NCBI GenBank assembly: GCA_910575255.1
Contig: CAJTEM010000031.1
Location: 1-59,019 of the forward strand
Direction of reading: 5' to 3'
Length of the DNA: 59,019 bases
Source: Lachnospiraceae bacterium
GTDB lineage: Bacteria; Bacillota; Clostridia; Lachnospirales; Lachnospiraceae
Of the stretch, positions 1 through 8,597 are shown piece after piece. Within the stretch, counting starts at the first letter, position 1. Each line of letters starts with the position of its first letter. A model generated the notes under the pieces. The model made no database searches and was not told where the DNA came from. It worked only from the letters and a program-made list of their open reading frames with translations. The translations under genes and the position numbers were made by a program.

Positions 1-112
1 AAACTCTTAGCTCGCAGGAATCTGCGTCAGTGTCAAAAATACAGCTGTCTGAGCGAAGCGAGTTCTGTATTTTTGACACTGCTTTTAGCAGATTTCTGCA
101 AGTTTAGAGTTT
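1..112. repeat. Long imperfect palindrome downstream of metH
   Basis: Two arms face each other. The inner arms at 29-44 and 65-80 are a perfect 16-bp inverted repeat (AGTGTCAAAAATACAG), and outer arms at about 1-26 and 88-112 pair imperfectly. The loop contains GAGCGAAGCGAG at 51-62. It lies beyond the 3' end of metH, so it may act as a terminator or be a dispersed intergenic repeat. The palindrome at 6942-7181 has the same loop word. The element may extend left of the window. Confidence 0.75.
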
Positions 113-191
113 CCGCATCCGAAACTCGCAAGCCGGGGAACCCTTTTTCCAGAGCGTACCTCTCGGCCCCCCTGTGAAAAGCAGCAACCCC

Positions 192-2702
192 TCAGCGTCC
201 CCCGAAAACTTCCTCCGCATAATTCACGGAAGCCATGGCATCCCGGCAGTAGCAGTCTGCTCCCATGGAATCTGCGTATTCCTTTGTCAGTACGGCTCCT
301 CCCACCATTACCTTTGCCCAGGGCGCTTTTTCACCAAGCTGGGCAATCGTCTTCTCCATACTGGGGACTGTGGTTGTCATCAGTGCACTCAGGCCTACCA
401 GCTGTACCCTTCGCTCAATGGCCGCATCCACAATCCGCTCCGGCGGCACATCCTTTCCCAGATCCAGCACCTCATAGCCATAATTCTCCAGCAGAACCTT
501 CACGATATTTTTCCCGATGTCATGGATATCTCCCTTCACGGTCGCCAGAATCACGGTTCCCTTTTTCTCCTGTTCTGTGCCGGATGCCAGCAGGCTCTCA
601 CGAACCACCTCGAATGCCGCCTTGGCCGCCTCTGCACTCATCAGCAGCTGCGGCAGGAAAACTGTCCCTGCCTCAAATCCCTTTCCCACGCGGTCCAGGG
701 CCGGGATCATCTCCGAATTAATCAGATCCATGGCTTCCCGGGTCTTTAACAGCTCGCGGACGGCATACGCTGCCTGCTCTTTTAATCCCCGCTCAATGCT
801 TATTGCCAGCCCGGATCCTTCTCCCTTCCTCTGGTTCTGTCCGGAAACAGAGTCTTTTGCGGCTGCCATGCCTCCGGCCGTGTCCGTTTTGGGCATGCCG
901 GATCCGGCCGCACCGGCTCCGGCCTTATCCGCCGCTTTTCCTGCCGACGCAGCTGCCTTTCTTCTGGCCTCCTCCCCGGCATATGCCTGGATATAATCCT
1001 CACAGCGCCCGTCTAAGGCTGTCAATGCCCGGAAGCTGTGGTACACTCGCATCATGGCCTCTGAATTCGGATTGATAATGGCCGCGTTCAGCCCGTTCTG
1101 CAATGCCATGGCAAAGAACACCGCATTGATATTTTCCCGTACCGGAAGGCCGAAGGAAATGTTGGAGACTCCGAGGATGGTTCTTCCGTGCAGCTTCTCT
1201 TTTACCTGCCGTACGGTTTCCAAAGTAGTAATGGCTCCCTGGCTGTCCGAGCTGACCGTCATGCATAAACTATCAATCAAAATATCTTCCGGACCTATAC
1301 CATATTCCGCTGCCGTACGGTAGATCTTCTCCGCCACCCGAATCCTTCCATCTGCGGTTTCGGGGATACCATTCTCATCCAATGCCAGAGCCACCACCAC
1401 CCCGCCGTATTTTTTTACCAGGGGAAATACCCCATGCATGGATTCTGCCTTGCCGTTGACCGAGTTGATCAGCGGTTTCCCGTTATACACCCGCATCGCC
1501 CGCTCCATGGCCGCTAAGTCGGAGGTATCAATCTGCAGCGGCAGGTCTATAATACTCTGCAGCTCTTTTACAACCTCTTCCATCATCGACGGCTCATCAA
1601 TCTCCGGCAGCCCGACATTTACATCCAATACATGCGCCCCGTGATCCTGCTGCGTCACTCCCTCCCGGAGAATATATTCCAGATTGTGCTCCCGCAAAGC
1701 CTGTTTGAACTTCGGCTTTCCTGTGGGATTGATGCGCTCTCCGATCAAAACCGGGTCTTTTCCGATCTCCAGCGCCTGGGCAAAAGAAGAAATCACTGTC
1801 CTCGTATGCTTACAAACAGGCTGAGGCCGGATATCCCTGCAAAGCCTTACCATCCGGCGGATATGATCCGGCGTGGTTCCGCAGCAGCCCCCGACCACCC
1901 GCGCTCCCATGCGGGCAATCTCTTCCATCACGGCGGCGAATTCCTCTGCGTTAATATCATAGACGGTCTGTCCATTCTCGCTTCGCGGCAGACCGGCATT
2001 CGGGTTGACGATCACCGGAACCGAAGCCAGCTTAAGCACCTCTTTTAAAATACCCTTCATCTGTACCGGTCCCAGCCCGCAGTTCATTCCCAGCGCATCG
2101 ACGCCAAGCCCTTCCAGCATGGCGATTACGGAGGCCGGATTGCCGCCTGTGAGAAGCTTTCCCCGCTCGTCAAAGGTTACTGTCACAAAAACCGGCAGAT
2201 TGCAGTTCTCCTTGGCTCCCAGCACTGCTGCCTTGGCCTCGTAGCTGTCGCTCATGGTCTCAATCAGAATCAGGTCCGCTCCCTCTCTGGCACCAATCGC
2301 TGCCACCTGTCCGAACAGACGCACCGCATCTTCAAAATCCAGATCTCCCAGAGGCTTAAGAAGCTTTCCGGTCGGACCGATGTCAAGCGCAACAAACGCC
2401 TCTTTCCTGCTCTGGCGGATCGCCTCACGCCCGTTGCGCACCGCTGCCACAACCACGTCCTCCACCGGGTATCCCAGCTGTTCGTTGTATTTCAGCCCGT
2501 CTACCCCAAAGGTATTCGTCGTCACAATATCCGCCCCTGCCTCCAGATATGCCCGGTGGATCTCCACCAGAACCTCCGGATGTGTGACGTTCCAGATCCC
2601 CGGCAGTTCTCCCGGCTTTAATCCCTTTGCCTGTAAGAGACTCCCCATACCACCGTCACAAAACAAAATACGCTCTGCCATTGCCTTTCTGATGTCCGTC
2701 AT
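192..2702 (-). CDS. metH: Cobalamin-dependent methionine synthase without activation domain
   Basis: This enzyme moves the methyl group of methyltetrahydrofolate to homocysteine through bound cobalamin, in the cytoplasm. It has 836 residues. The homocysteine domain (about 10-290) carries the zinc ligands C208 and C273/C274 (GGCCGTT). The pterin domain is at about 310-575, the cobalamin cap and binding domains at about 632-836. The B12 motif is GDIHDIG with D725, H727 and G730. The C-terminal AdoMet activation domain of long MetH is absent, and the next gene upstream supplies it. Residues 577-632 are an Ala/Gly/Lys-rich low-complexity linker, longer than expected. A GGAGGACAG site precedes the ATG. 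It is the last gene of a likely metF-reactivase-metH operon. Confidence 0.95.
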   Translation of the reverse strand: MTDIRKAMAERILFCDGGMGSLLQAKGLKPGELPGIWNVTHPEVLVEIHRAYLEAGADIVTTNTFGVDGLKYNEQLGYPVEDVVVAAVRNGREAIRQSRKEAFVALDIGPTGKLLKPLGDLDFEDAVRLFGQVAAIGAREGADLILIETMSDSYEAKAAVLGAKENCNLPVFVTVTFDERGKLLTGGNPASVIAMLEGLGVDALGMNCGLGPVQMKGILKEVLKLASVPVIVNPNAGLPRSENGQTVYDINAEEFAAVMEEIARMGARVVGGCCGTTPDHIRRMVRLCRDIRPQPVCKHTRTVISSFAQALEIGKDPVLIGERINPTGKPKFKQALREHNLEYILREGVTQQDHGAHVLDVNVGLPEIDEPSMMEEVVKELQSIIDLPLQIDTSDLAAMERAMRVYNGKPLINSVNGKAESMHGVFPLVKKYGGVVVALALDENGIPETADGRIRVAEKIYRTAAEYGIGPEDILIDSLCMTVSSDSQGAITTLETVRQVKEKLHGRTILGVSNISFGLPVRENINAVFFAMALQNGLNAAIINPNSEAMMRVYHSFRALTALDGRCEDYIQAYAGEEARRKAAASAGKAADKAGAGAAGSGMPKTDTAGGMAAAKDSVSGQNQRKGEGSGLAISIERGLKEQAAYAVRELLKTREAMDLINSEMIPALDRVGKGFEAGTVFLPQLLMSAEAAKAAFEVVRESLLASGTEQEKKGTVILATVKGDIHDIGKNIVKVLLENYGYEVLDLGKDVPPERIVDAAIERRVQLVGLSALMTTTVPSMEKTIAQLGEKAPWAKVMVGGAVLTKEYADSMGADCYCRDAMASVNYAEEVFGGR

Positions 2703-2744
2703 TTTCTGTCCTCCGTTTTTCCTCCTGCACTCTCGGAAACGCTC

Positions 2745-3500
2745 TCATCTGCGGTAACTGCAATCCATCTTGTCGCATGCTTCACAGCCCTGTATGCTGC
2801 AGATCCGGGACTTCCTGCTCAGCCCCATCACTGCTGTCACGGATTTGGACGGTGCCATCAAAAGACTGTCTGTCAGTGTCACGCCAATCCGCTTATTCAG
2901 TTCCAGAGCCGCCGCTATCCCTCTCTGGCATTCCAGAGGGAAATCCCCGTATCCCGGGCTGAATCTGGGCCGCATATACCAGCCTTTTTTCTGATACTCC
3001 TGCCGTAATTTTTCGTTCTTCCAGTCACAATAAGTCTCTAGCATCGCCGCGGATGCTGCCTGCAGAATCACTGCTTTACTCATCTGCAGATGTCCGTACC
3101 GATGCAGCAGGATATCCACCCCGCTGCCCAGAGTCGCACCAAATACCACAATCTGTCCGCAATCTTTGAGATTGCGCTCCAGATTCCTGCTTCTGGTCTG
3201 AAGACAAACCATATCCAGTACATGTTCCCGGACAGTGAGCGGGTACTCCCTCCACACTGCCTTAGGCGCCGCGGCCTGCTCCAGCTTGCGGCAGCACTCG
3301 CAGATCAGCTCTTCTACATTTACCGGAATCTCCTGCCCGCGATACCCCAGATACCTCAGGATCTCCTTCTCGTTCCAGGGAAACCCTTCCCCAGACTCCA
3401 GCCATCTTTCCATTCTGTCCGTCACTGTCGCACCACCTGATGCCCCCTCACGTTCGTTTGGCGGCATGTCGTCGGAAGGCAGCTTGAAAATGCTTTGCAT
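2745..3500 (-). CDS. Free-standing MetH reactivation (AdoMet-binding) domain protein
   Basis: This 251-residue protein resembles the MetH activation domain, which re-methylates oxidised cobalamin using AdoMet and an electron donor. The best marker is RPRFSPGYGDFPL at about residue 175-190, matching the AdoMet-binding RxxxGY region of the family. The C-terminus carries a cysteine cluster (CSIQGCEACDKMDC), common in these split proteins. An AGGAGGA site lies 6 bases before the ATG. It sits 42 bp upstream of metH and 11 bp after metF, so the three are probably co-transcribed. That it acts on the neighbouring MetH is inferred from the missing domain there. Confidence 0.88.
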   Translation of the reverse strand: MQSIFKLPSDDMPPNEREGASGGATVTDRMERWLESGEGFPWNEKEILRYLGYRGQEIPVNVEELICECCRKLEQAAAPKAVWREYPLTVREHVLDMVCLQTRSRNLERNLKDCGQIVVFGATLGSGVDILLHRYGHLQMSKAVILQAASAAMLETYCDWKNEKLRQEYQKKGWYMRPRFSPGYGDFPLECQRGIAAALELNKRIGVTLTDSLLMAPSKSVTAVMGLSRKSRICSIQGCEACDKMDCSYRR

Positions 3501-3511
3501 TTGTCTTCCTC

Positions 3512-4369
3512 CTACTGCAGAATCTCTGACAGGCTCTCCCGAATCCGTGCTGCCACATCCGGCTTGTTCATGGAATAGATATGGATCCCCTTCACTCCGT
3601 TGGCAATCAGATCAATGATCTGTTCCGTGGCATAAGCAATTCCCGCCTGCTTCATTGCCGCCGGCTTCTCCCCGAAGCGGTCTACAATCGCCTTAAACCG
3701 TGAAGGCAGGTACGTCCCTGACATAGAACAGATCCTTTGGATCTGCGCGGCATTCGTCACCGGCATGATTCCCGCAATCACCGGCACCGTCACCCCGGCC
3801 TCACGGATCCGATAGAGATAATTATACAGAATATTATTATCAAAAAACATCTGTGTAGTTACAAAGTCACAACCAGCCTCCACTTTCTCCTTCAGATGCC
3901 GGATATCTGCTGTCTTATTCTCCGATTCCACATGCCCTTCCGGATAGCAGGCGGCTCCGATACAAAAATCCCCGGTTCTCCGGATCTCTGCAATCAGCTC
4001 GGAAGCATAACGATAATCCTTTTCTACCTTTTTGTCTGCCGGAATGTCTCCCCGCAAAGCCAGAACATTCTCGATCCCACGTGACTTAAGCTCCTTAAGA
4101 ACTGACCAGACCTTCTCCCGTGTGGAAGACACACAGGTCAGATGGGCCAGCGGCGTCACCCCGCAATCCTGAATATCCGACGCGATATCCGCCGTATAGC
4201 GGCTGGTTCCCCCGCCTGCCCCGTAGGTCACACTCATAAATGCCGGCTTCAGCTTCGCAATCTCCCGTGCCGCCCTCTCCACGGAATCATATTTATCTTC
4301 TGTCTTGGGCGGAAACACCTCAAAAGAAAGAATCGGTTCCCCTTTTGAAAGAATTTCTCTGATCTTCAT
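3512..4369 (-). CDS. metF: Methylenetetrahydrofolate reductase
   Basis: This is a flavin-dependent TIM-barrel enzyme that reduces 5,10-methylene- to 5-methyltetrahydrofolate, the methyl donor for MetH. It has 285 residues, the usual bacterial MetF size. Family features visible are FEVFPPKTE near the N-terminus, SVTYGAGG, ALRGDIP, and the C-terminal GIHIYSMNKP. The GAGAGGGAC ribosome site supports the ATG at 4369. It begins 21 bp after the upstream membrane-protein gene and ends 11 bp before the MetH reactivase, which suggests one transcript for methyl supply and use. Confidence 0.95.
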   Translation of the reverse strand: MKIREILSKGEPILSFEVFPPKTEDKYDSVERAAREIAKLKPAFMSVTYGAGGGTSRYTADIASDIQDCGVTPLAHLTCVSSTREKVWSVLKELKSRGIENVLALRGDIPADKKVEKDYRYASELIAEIRRTGDFCIGAACYPEGHVESENKTADIRHLKEKVEAGCDFVTTQMFFDNNILYNYLYRIREAGVTVPVIAGIMPVTNAAQIQRICSMSGTYLPSRFKAIVDRFGEKPAAMKQAGIAYATEQIIDLIANGVKGIHIYSMNKPDVAARIRESLSEILQ

Positions 4370-4390
4370 TTTCTGTCCCTCTCGCTTTCC

Positions 4391-5572
4391 TTATTCTGCC
4401 ACATCGATAGAAATCCAACATCTGCCATCCTCCTCAGGAATACCCGATATCCAGACATCCTCGCTGGCCCAGTCATACCACTCTCCGTTTTCCATCTGTG
4501 AGAGCATTTCCTGACGAACGTTTTTTGACCAGAGGCCATCCTTCCGGCCGCATTCCTTTTCGATCTCTTCCAGAATTCCGGCTGCCATTTCTATCGCCCC
4601 CTCTTGGTTCTGCATAAGAATCTCCACTGCATGCAGCTCACCGCTCACCGTGTCATAATCCACAACCACATGATCCACGTACAAAATCCCGCGATCCCGG
4701 ATCAGGGAAAAGTCAGCCTCCGTGGAGAAAAAGGAATTCATACACTCTCCGTCCTCTCTCAGATATGCCCTGTTACTGGAATCCTGCCTGACCACGACCT
4801 CCTGACATCCCTGCTCCCTGGAAATCCGGCGGATCGCTTCCTCCAGCTCCGGGCCCTGCATGGTGAAATGCCTGTCTCCCTGGCAGGTCATCCCCAGCGC
4901 AATCGCTTCCTCATCCGTCAGTTCCCGAGGCTCTAATTGCCACCATTCCTCCTGCCCCGGTTCCCCCTCTTCGTCGTTCCACCAGTCCTCTATGCCCGGA
5001 TATTCGCCTTCTATATCCCACCAGTCCTCTCCGCCCGGATACCCCTCCTCATAATCTCCCTCCATCTCCCAGGGATTCGCCTCTTTGTCATAGGCAAAGG
5101 TATCCTTCCCGGCAAGCTGTGAAAAAATCTGTCTTCTTGCAAAGCCCACACCTGTCTGGAAAAGAAAAGCCGCCAGTATCACCGCTACGATAATAGCTGC
5201 TGCCCGAAGTACCGGATTGCCGCTTTTGTGACTCTGGTTTCTGTAACCTGCTCCATCCGGGATATCCCTCCGGACAAGGACATCACCGGCACCGCTTCCT
5301 TTGGCTTCCCGGGCAATCCATCCTGCTGTATTTCCCGTCACCTGCGATCTTGCGTATGTCGATGCCGTCCTTTTGTCCGCCTCTGTCCTTCCTCTGTCTT
5401 CTGGCATTCCTCTCCCATGGTAGCTGCAAGCCGTCTCATTCTCCGGATGCCGTTCATTCAGATAATAAGTTACTTCTCGCTCAAAAGGCTGCCGCACCCA
5501 GCTTCTGCAATTCCTGCAATAATGCGAATGCTTCATCACCTGATCACAAATCGGACAAATCCTCTGTACCAT
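4391..5572 (-). CDS. Zinc-ribbon single-pass membrane protein with acidic Trp-Trp repeats
   Basis: This 393-residue protein of unknown function starts with a zinc ribbon (CPIC and CRNC within the first 25 residues). A hydrophilic linker and one transmembrane segment at about residues 125-145 (AAIIVAVILAAFLF) follow. After the membrane segment lies an acidic stretch with three copies of a (G)EYPGxEDWW-like unit, then a folded C-terminal part. The ribbon would be cytoplasmic and the C-terminal part extracellular if the topology is N-in. It is first in the metF run, but its own promoter side faces the PTS gene. A role in methionine metabolism is not shown. Similar zinc-ribbon membrane proteins are common uncharacterised proteins in Clostridia. 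Confidence 0.75.
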   Translation of the reverse strand: MVQRICPICDQVMKHSHYCRNCRSWVRQPFEREVTYYLNERHPENETACSYHGRGMPEDRGRTEADKRTASTYARSQVTGNTAGWIAREAKGSGAGDVLVRRDIPDGAGYRNQSHKSGNPVLRAAAIIVAVILAAFLFQTGVGFARRQIFSQLAGKDTFAYDKEANPWEMEGDYEEGYPGGEDWWDIEGEYPGIEDWWNDEEGEPGQEEWWQLEPRELTDEEAIALGMTCQGDRHFTMQGPELEEAIRRISREQGCQEVVVRQDSSNRAYLREDGECMNSFFSTEADFSLIRDRGILYVDHVVVDYDTVSGELHAVEILMQNQEGAIEMAAGILEEIEKECGRKDGLWSKNVRQEMLSQMENGEWYDWASEDVWISGIPEEDGRCWISIDVAE

Positions 5573-5713
5573 CCCCTGATTCCTCCTTTTGTCCCAAGAG
5601 TGTGTTTGTCATTCGTTATAGTATAGCACACTTTATCCGATATTTCCATGCCGCTGTCCATTGGTTAATTTGATATTTTTTTAACAATCTCGACTGTTTT
5701 TTTTACTTTTTGC

Positions 5714-5741
5714 TTGCATTTTCAAAATCTTATGGTAAGAT
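5714..5741 (+). promoter_or_regulatory. Predicted sigma-A promoter of the PTS-like gene
   Basis: TTGCAT (5714-5719) and TAAGAT (5736-5741) are separated by 16 bp and lie about 140 bp upstream of the start at 5879. The divergent minus-strand gene starts at 5572, so this gap holds both promoters. Confidence 0.5.
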
Positions 5742-5878
5742 AACAGACAACTGCTTTGACCTGGGACGTCAAATGTGTGTCTTATCCCGATTTGCTGCGT
5801 TGTCCGTTTCATTTACCGCAGCCATTGTTCCCCGGAACCCTTTCCCGGGAGACTATCATTCAAAAAGGAGAAACCATC

Positions 5879-6901
5879 ATGGCACACATTACCTGTAAAG
5901 AATTTCTGAAGAAAAAGGGCGTCAATATTACGGTCAGAACTTATCTCATCGACGCACTGGGCGCTATGGCTTTTGGCCTGTTTGCCTCTCTGCTGATCGG
6001 CACCATCTTCGGCACCCTGGGAGAGAAAACCCAGATTACCCTTTTCAATACCATCGCAGAATACTGCAAAAGCGCTACCGGCGCCGCACTGGGAGTATCG
6101 ATTGCCTATGCCCTGCATGCCCCCCAGCTGGTGCTTTTTTCTGCTGCCACAGTCGGTATTGCCGGCAACGCTCTGGGCGGCCCTGTAGGCGCTCTGGTAT
6201 CCACGGTCATTTCCACAGAGCTTGGCAAGCTGGTATCCAAGGAAACCCGTGTGGATATTCTGGTGACTCCCGGCGTAACCATCATTTCCGGTGTCCTGAT
6301 GGCTCAGTTCGTGGGGCCCGGCGTATCGGCCTTCATGACCGCATTCGGTAATCTGGTTAAGACTGCCACCGAGATGCAGCCTTTCTTTATGGGGATTCTG
6401 GTCTCTGCCCTGATCGGCATTGCCCTGACTCTTCCGATCAGCAGCGCTGCCATCTGCATTATGCTAAGCCTTGACGGCCTTGCCGGAGGCGCTGCCACTG
6501 CCGGCTGCTGCGCTCAGATGATCGGCTTTGCTATCCTGAGCTTTGGTGAGAACGGCATCGGAGGCCTGCTCGCCCAGGGGCTGGGGACCTCCATGCTGCA
6601 GATGGGTAATATTGTCAAGAACCCCCGCACCTGGATTCCTCCGACCCTGGCTTCCATGGTTACCGGCCCTGTCGCCACCTGCCTTTTCCGTATGGAAAAT
6701 ATTCCCGCTGGATCCGGCATGGGCACCTGCGGTATGGTCGGCCCCATCGGTGTCTATACCGCCATGGGAGGCGGCGCCTCCATGTGGCTGGGGATTCTGC
6801 TTGTGTGCTTTCTCCTGCCTGCCGTGCTGACCTGGATATTCGGAGAAATACTCAGAAAGCTTCAGTGGATCCGGCCTGGGGATCTGAAGCTGGATCTGTA
6901 G
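5879..6901 (+). CDS. PTS EIIC-like membrane permease (PTS_EIIC_2 type)
   Basis: This 340-residue, very hydrophobic protein has about eight to ten membrane segments and many Gly/Ala-rich helices (GNALGGPVGALVSTVIS, GGGASMWLGILLVCFLLP). It matches the stand-alone phosphotransferase EIIC family often annotated as a PTS sugar transporter subunit IIC. No EIIA or EIIB gene lies next to it, so substrate and energy coupling are unknown. The start at 5879 is chosen because AAAAAGGAG lies 8 bases upstream. A longer reading to 5756 has no such site and a non-membrane N-terminus. The 240-bp palindrome at 6942-7181 follows directly. Confidence 0.8.
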   Translation: MAHITCKEFLKKKGVNITVRTYLIDALGAMAFGLFASLLIGTIFGTLGEKTQITLFNTIAEYCKSATGAALGVSIAYALHAPQLVLFSAATVGIAGNALGGPVGALVSTVISTELGKLVSKETRVDILVTPGVTIISGVLMAQFVGPGVSAFMTAFGNLVKTATEMQPFFMGILVSALIGIALTLPISSAAICIMLSLDGLAGGAATAGCCAQMIGFAILSFGENGIGGLLAQGLGTSMLQMGNIVKNPRTWIPPTLASMVTGPVATCLFRMENIPAGSGMGTCGMVGPIGVYTAMGGGASMWLGILLVCFLLPAVLTWIFGEILRKLQWIRPGDLKLDL

Positions 6902-6941
6902 GATTGAGGTTGCTGCGGGAGGAAAGGTTCCAGGAGATACG

Positions 6942-7181
6942 CTCTGGAAAAGGAGAAGTGCGGCCCCTGGAATGGTCTGCTGCTTTTTCCAGTTTCGAGA
7001 TTAAGAATTCCTAAAATTCCCGATTTTTGCTGAATGCGAAACGGAAATCCACAAACTCGCTTCGCTCAAACAGTGTGGATTTTCGTTTCAACGCAAAACC
7101 CGGGACTTTAAGGACTTTTAAATCTCTGCAAAGTCAAAAGCAGCAGACCATTCCAGGGGCCGCACTTCTCCTTTTCCAGAG
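6942..7181. repeat. 240-bp palindrome with perfect 46-bp outer arms
   Basis: Positions 6942-6987 and 7136-7181 are exact reverse complements over 46 bp. A second inner pair is near-perfect (about 7038-7053 against 7074-7089). The central loop holds CTCGCTTCGCTC (7056-7067), the same word as in the palindrome at 1-112. It lies between two convergent genes, so it could terminate both, but it is far longer than a normal terminator. Confidence 0.9.
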
Positions 7182-7223
7182 CTGGTATCTGCCAGCCTTA
7201 AGAAAATCATTCCCTTAAAAATT

Positions 7224-8570
7224 TTATTTCTGTTCTTCCCCCAATACCTCCAGTGCCTTCTGTATCTGGTTATCTCTCTCGAGCGGCACCTCAAAAGCTT
7301 CCTTTAGATCTTCCGGGACTTCCATCTCAATCTCCACATCCGGATCCAGGCCTTTCTTGTGCAGATCTGCACCGCCTGGCGTGTAGTAATGGGATATGGT
7401 CATTTTCACCGCGGATCCGTCATCAAGCTGTACCAGGCTCTGGACAATCCCTTTTCCAAAAGATGTTGTTCCGACCAGTTTTGCACATCCGTAATCCTGC
7501 AGAGCCCCGGCAAGTACCTCCGACGCACTGGCTGAATTGCCGTTGATCAGTACCACCATGGGAATATCCAGCTCATGCCCGTCCTTTTTCGGATATCTGG
7601 GATCCTTCTGACCGGAATCCGAGGCAAAACAGATTTTTCCGCCTTCGCTGTAATACCGGTCACCTTTTCCGTTCTTATCAGAAGTGGAAACAATCATTCC
7701 ATCCAGCGTATCCTCCGGAAGAAGGTAAGCCGCCATTTCCACCACTGCATCCAATACTCCGCCGGGATTATCCCGCAGGTCAATAATCAGGCTCTCCATT
7801 CCCTGCTGATTTAAAGAATCCACCGCCTGCTTGAACTGTTCCCCGGTCACCAGTTCAAACTGTGTTACCTGGATGTAGCCCACCTGGTTTTCCAGCATCT
7901 GTGACTCTACGGTCGTCACTTCCACAATCCTTCTCTGGATATGCAGCTTCTTCTCCTCCCCGTCACGGATCACGGTAATATCCACATAGGTGCCCTCTTC
8001 CCCGCGGATCTTTTTCTGCACCAGGACATCCAGCTCCATCTCGGACGCCTCGGTATCTCCTACTTTATAAAGGATATCCCCCTTTTTCATCCCTGCCTCC
8101 TCGGCAGGGGAACCCTGAAACACCCGCAGCGCCGTAATGACTCCTGAAGAAATATTCTGACTTACCAGCACACCGATTCCGCAATAGACCCCCTCGGTCT
8201 CTTCTGTCAGAGACTCGTATTCCTCCGGGGTATAGTAAACCGTATAGGGATCTTCCAGGCCGGCAAGCATTCCCTTGTAGATTCCGGCCTCCAGCTTCTC
8301 GGAATCGATATCTTCCTCAAATAAGAAATTATAATCCACTAGGTGCTTAAGCGTATTCAGCTTCTGATTGATGGTGTCCAGATCCAGCCCTGTCTGTCCA
8401 TCGGTATCTGCCTCCACCTGCATCTGCGCCTGATTATCCATCACCGTCTGTCCGATGAGGTTAATCCCCGCCGCGATTCCGACAATGATCAGCCCGACAA
8501 ATGCTGTCACCAGGGAGCCTACCAGTACTCCCTTCCAAAATTTACCCTTTGTTCTGATCTCGTTTTCCAC
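7224..8570 (-). CDS. S41 C-terminal processing peptidase (Ctp family)
   Basis: This is a membrane-anchored serine protease that trims or degrades envelope proteins, usually gated by its PDZ domain. It has 448 residues. There is one N-terminal membrane segment at about 12-35, then a helical N domain, a PDZ domain (about 120-205, with GSPAEEAGMKKGDILYKV) and the S41 core. The catalytic serine lies in NGNSASASEV and the lysine in TTSFGKGIVQ. It is last in the ftsE-ftsX-M23 run and starts 27 bp after the M23 gene. By analogy with Ctp proteases acting on murein hydrolases, it may process the M23 protein, but this is inference. Confidence 0.93.
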   Translation of the reverse strand: MENEIRTKGKFWKGVLVGSLVTAFVGLIIVGIAAGINLIGQTVMDNQAQMQVEADTDGQTGLDLDTINQKLNTLKHLVDYNFLFEEDIDSEKLEAGIYKGMLAGLEDPYTVYYTPEEYESLTEETEGVYCGIGVLVSQNISSGVITALRVFQGSPAEEAGMKKGDILYKVGDTEASEMELDVLVQKKIRGEEGTYVDITVIRDGEEKKLHIQRRIVEVTTVESQMLENQVGYIQVTQFELVTGEQFKQAVDSLNQQGMESLIIDLRDNPGGVLDAVVEMAAYLLPEDTLDGMIVSTSDKNGKGDRYYSEGGKICFASDSGQKDPRYPKKDGHELDIPMVVLINGNSASASEVLAGALQDYGCAKLVGTTSFGKGIVQSLVQLDDGSAVKMTISHYYTPGGADLHKKGLDPDVEIEMEVPEDLKEAFEVPLERDNQIQKALEVLGEEQK

Positions 8571-8597
8571 AATAGACTCCTTTGTTGTTCTTTTCCT

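Noticed and set aside
4391-5878. SAM or other riboswitch before the metF run
   Set aside because: No recognisable conserved riboswitch core or leader terminator was seen upstream of 5572 or between the genes.
7027-7218. 63-codon plus-strand ORF
   Set aside because: It lies inside the 240-bp palindrome and has no ribosome site.
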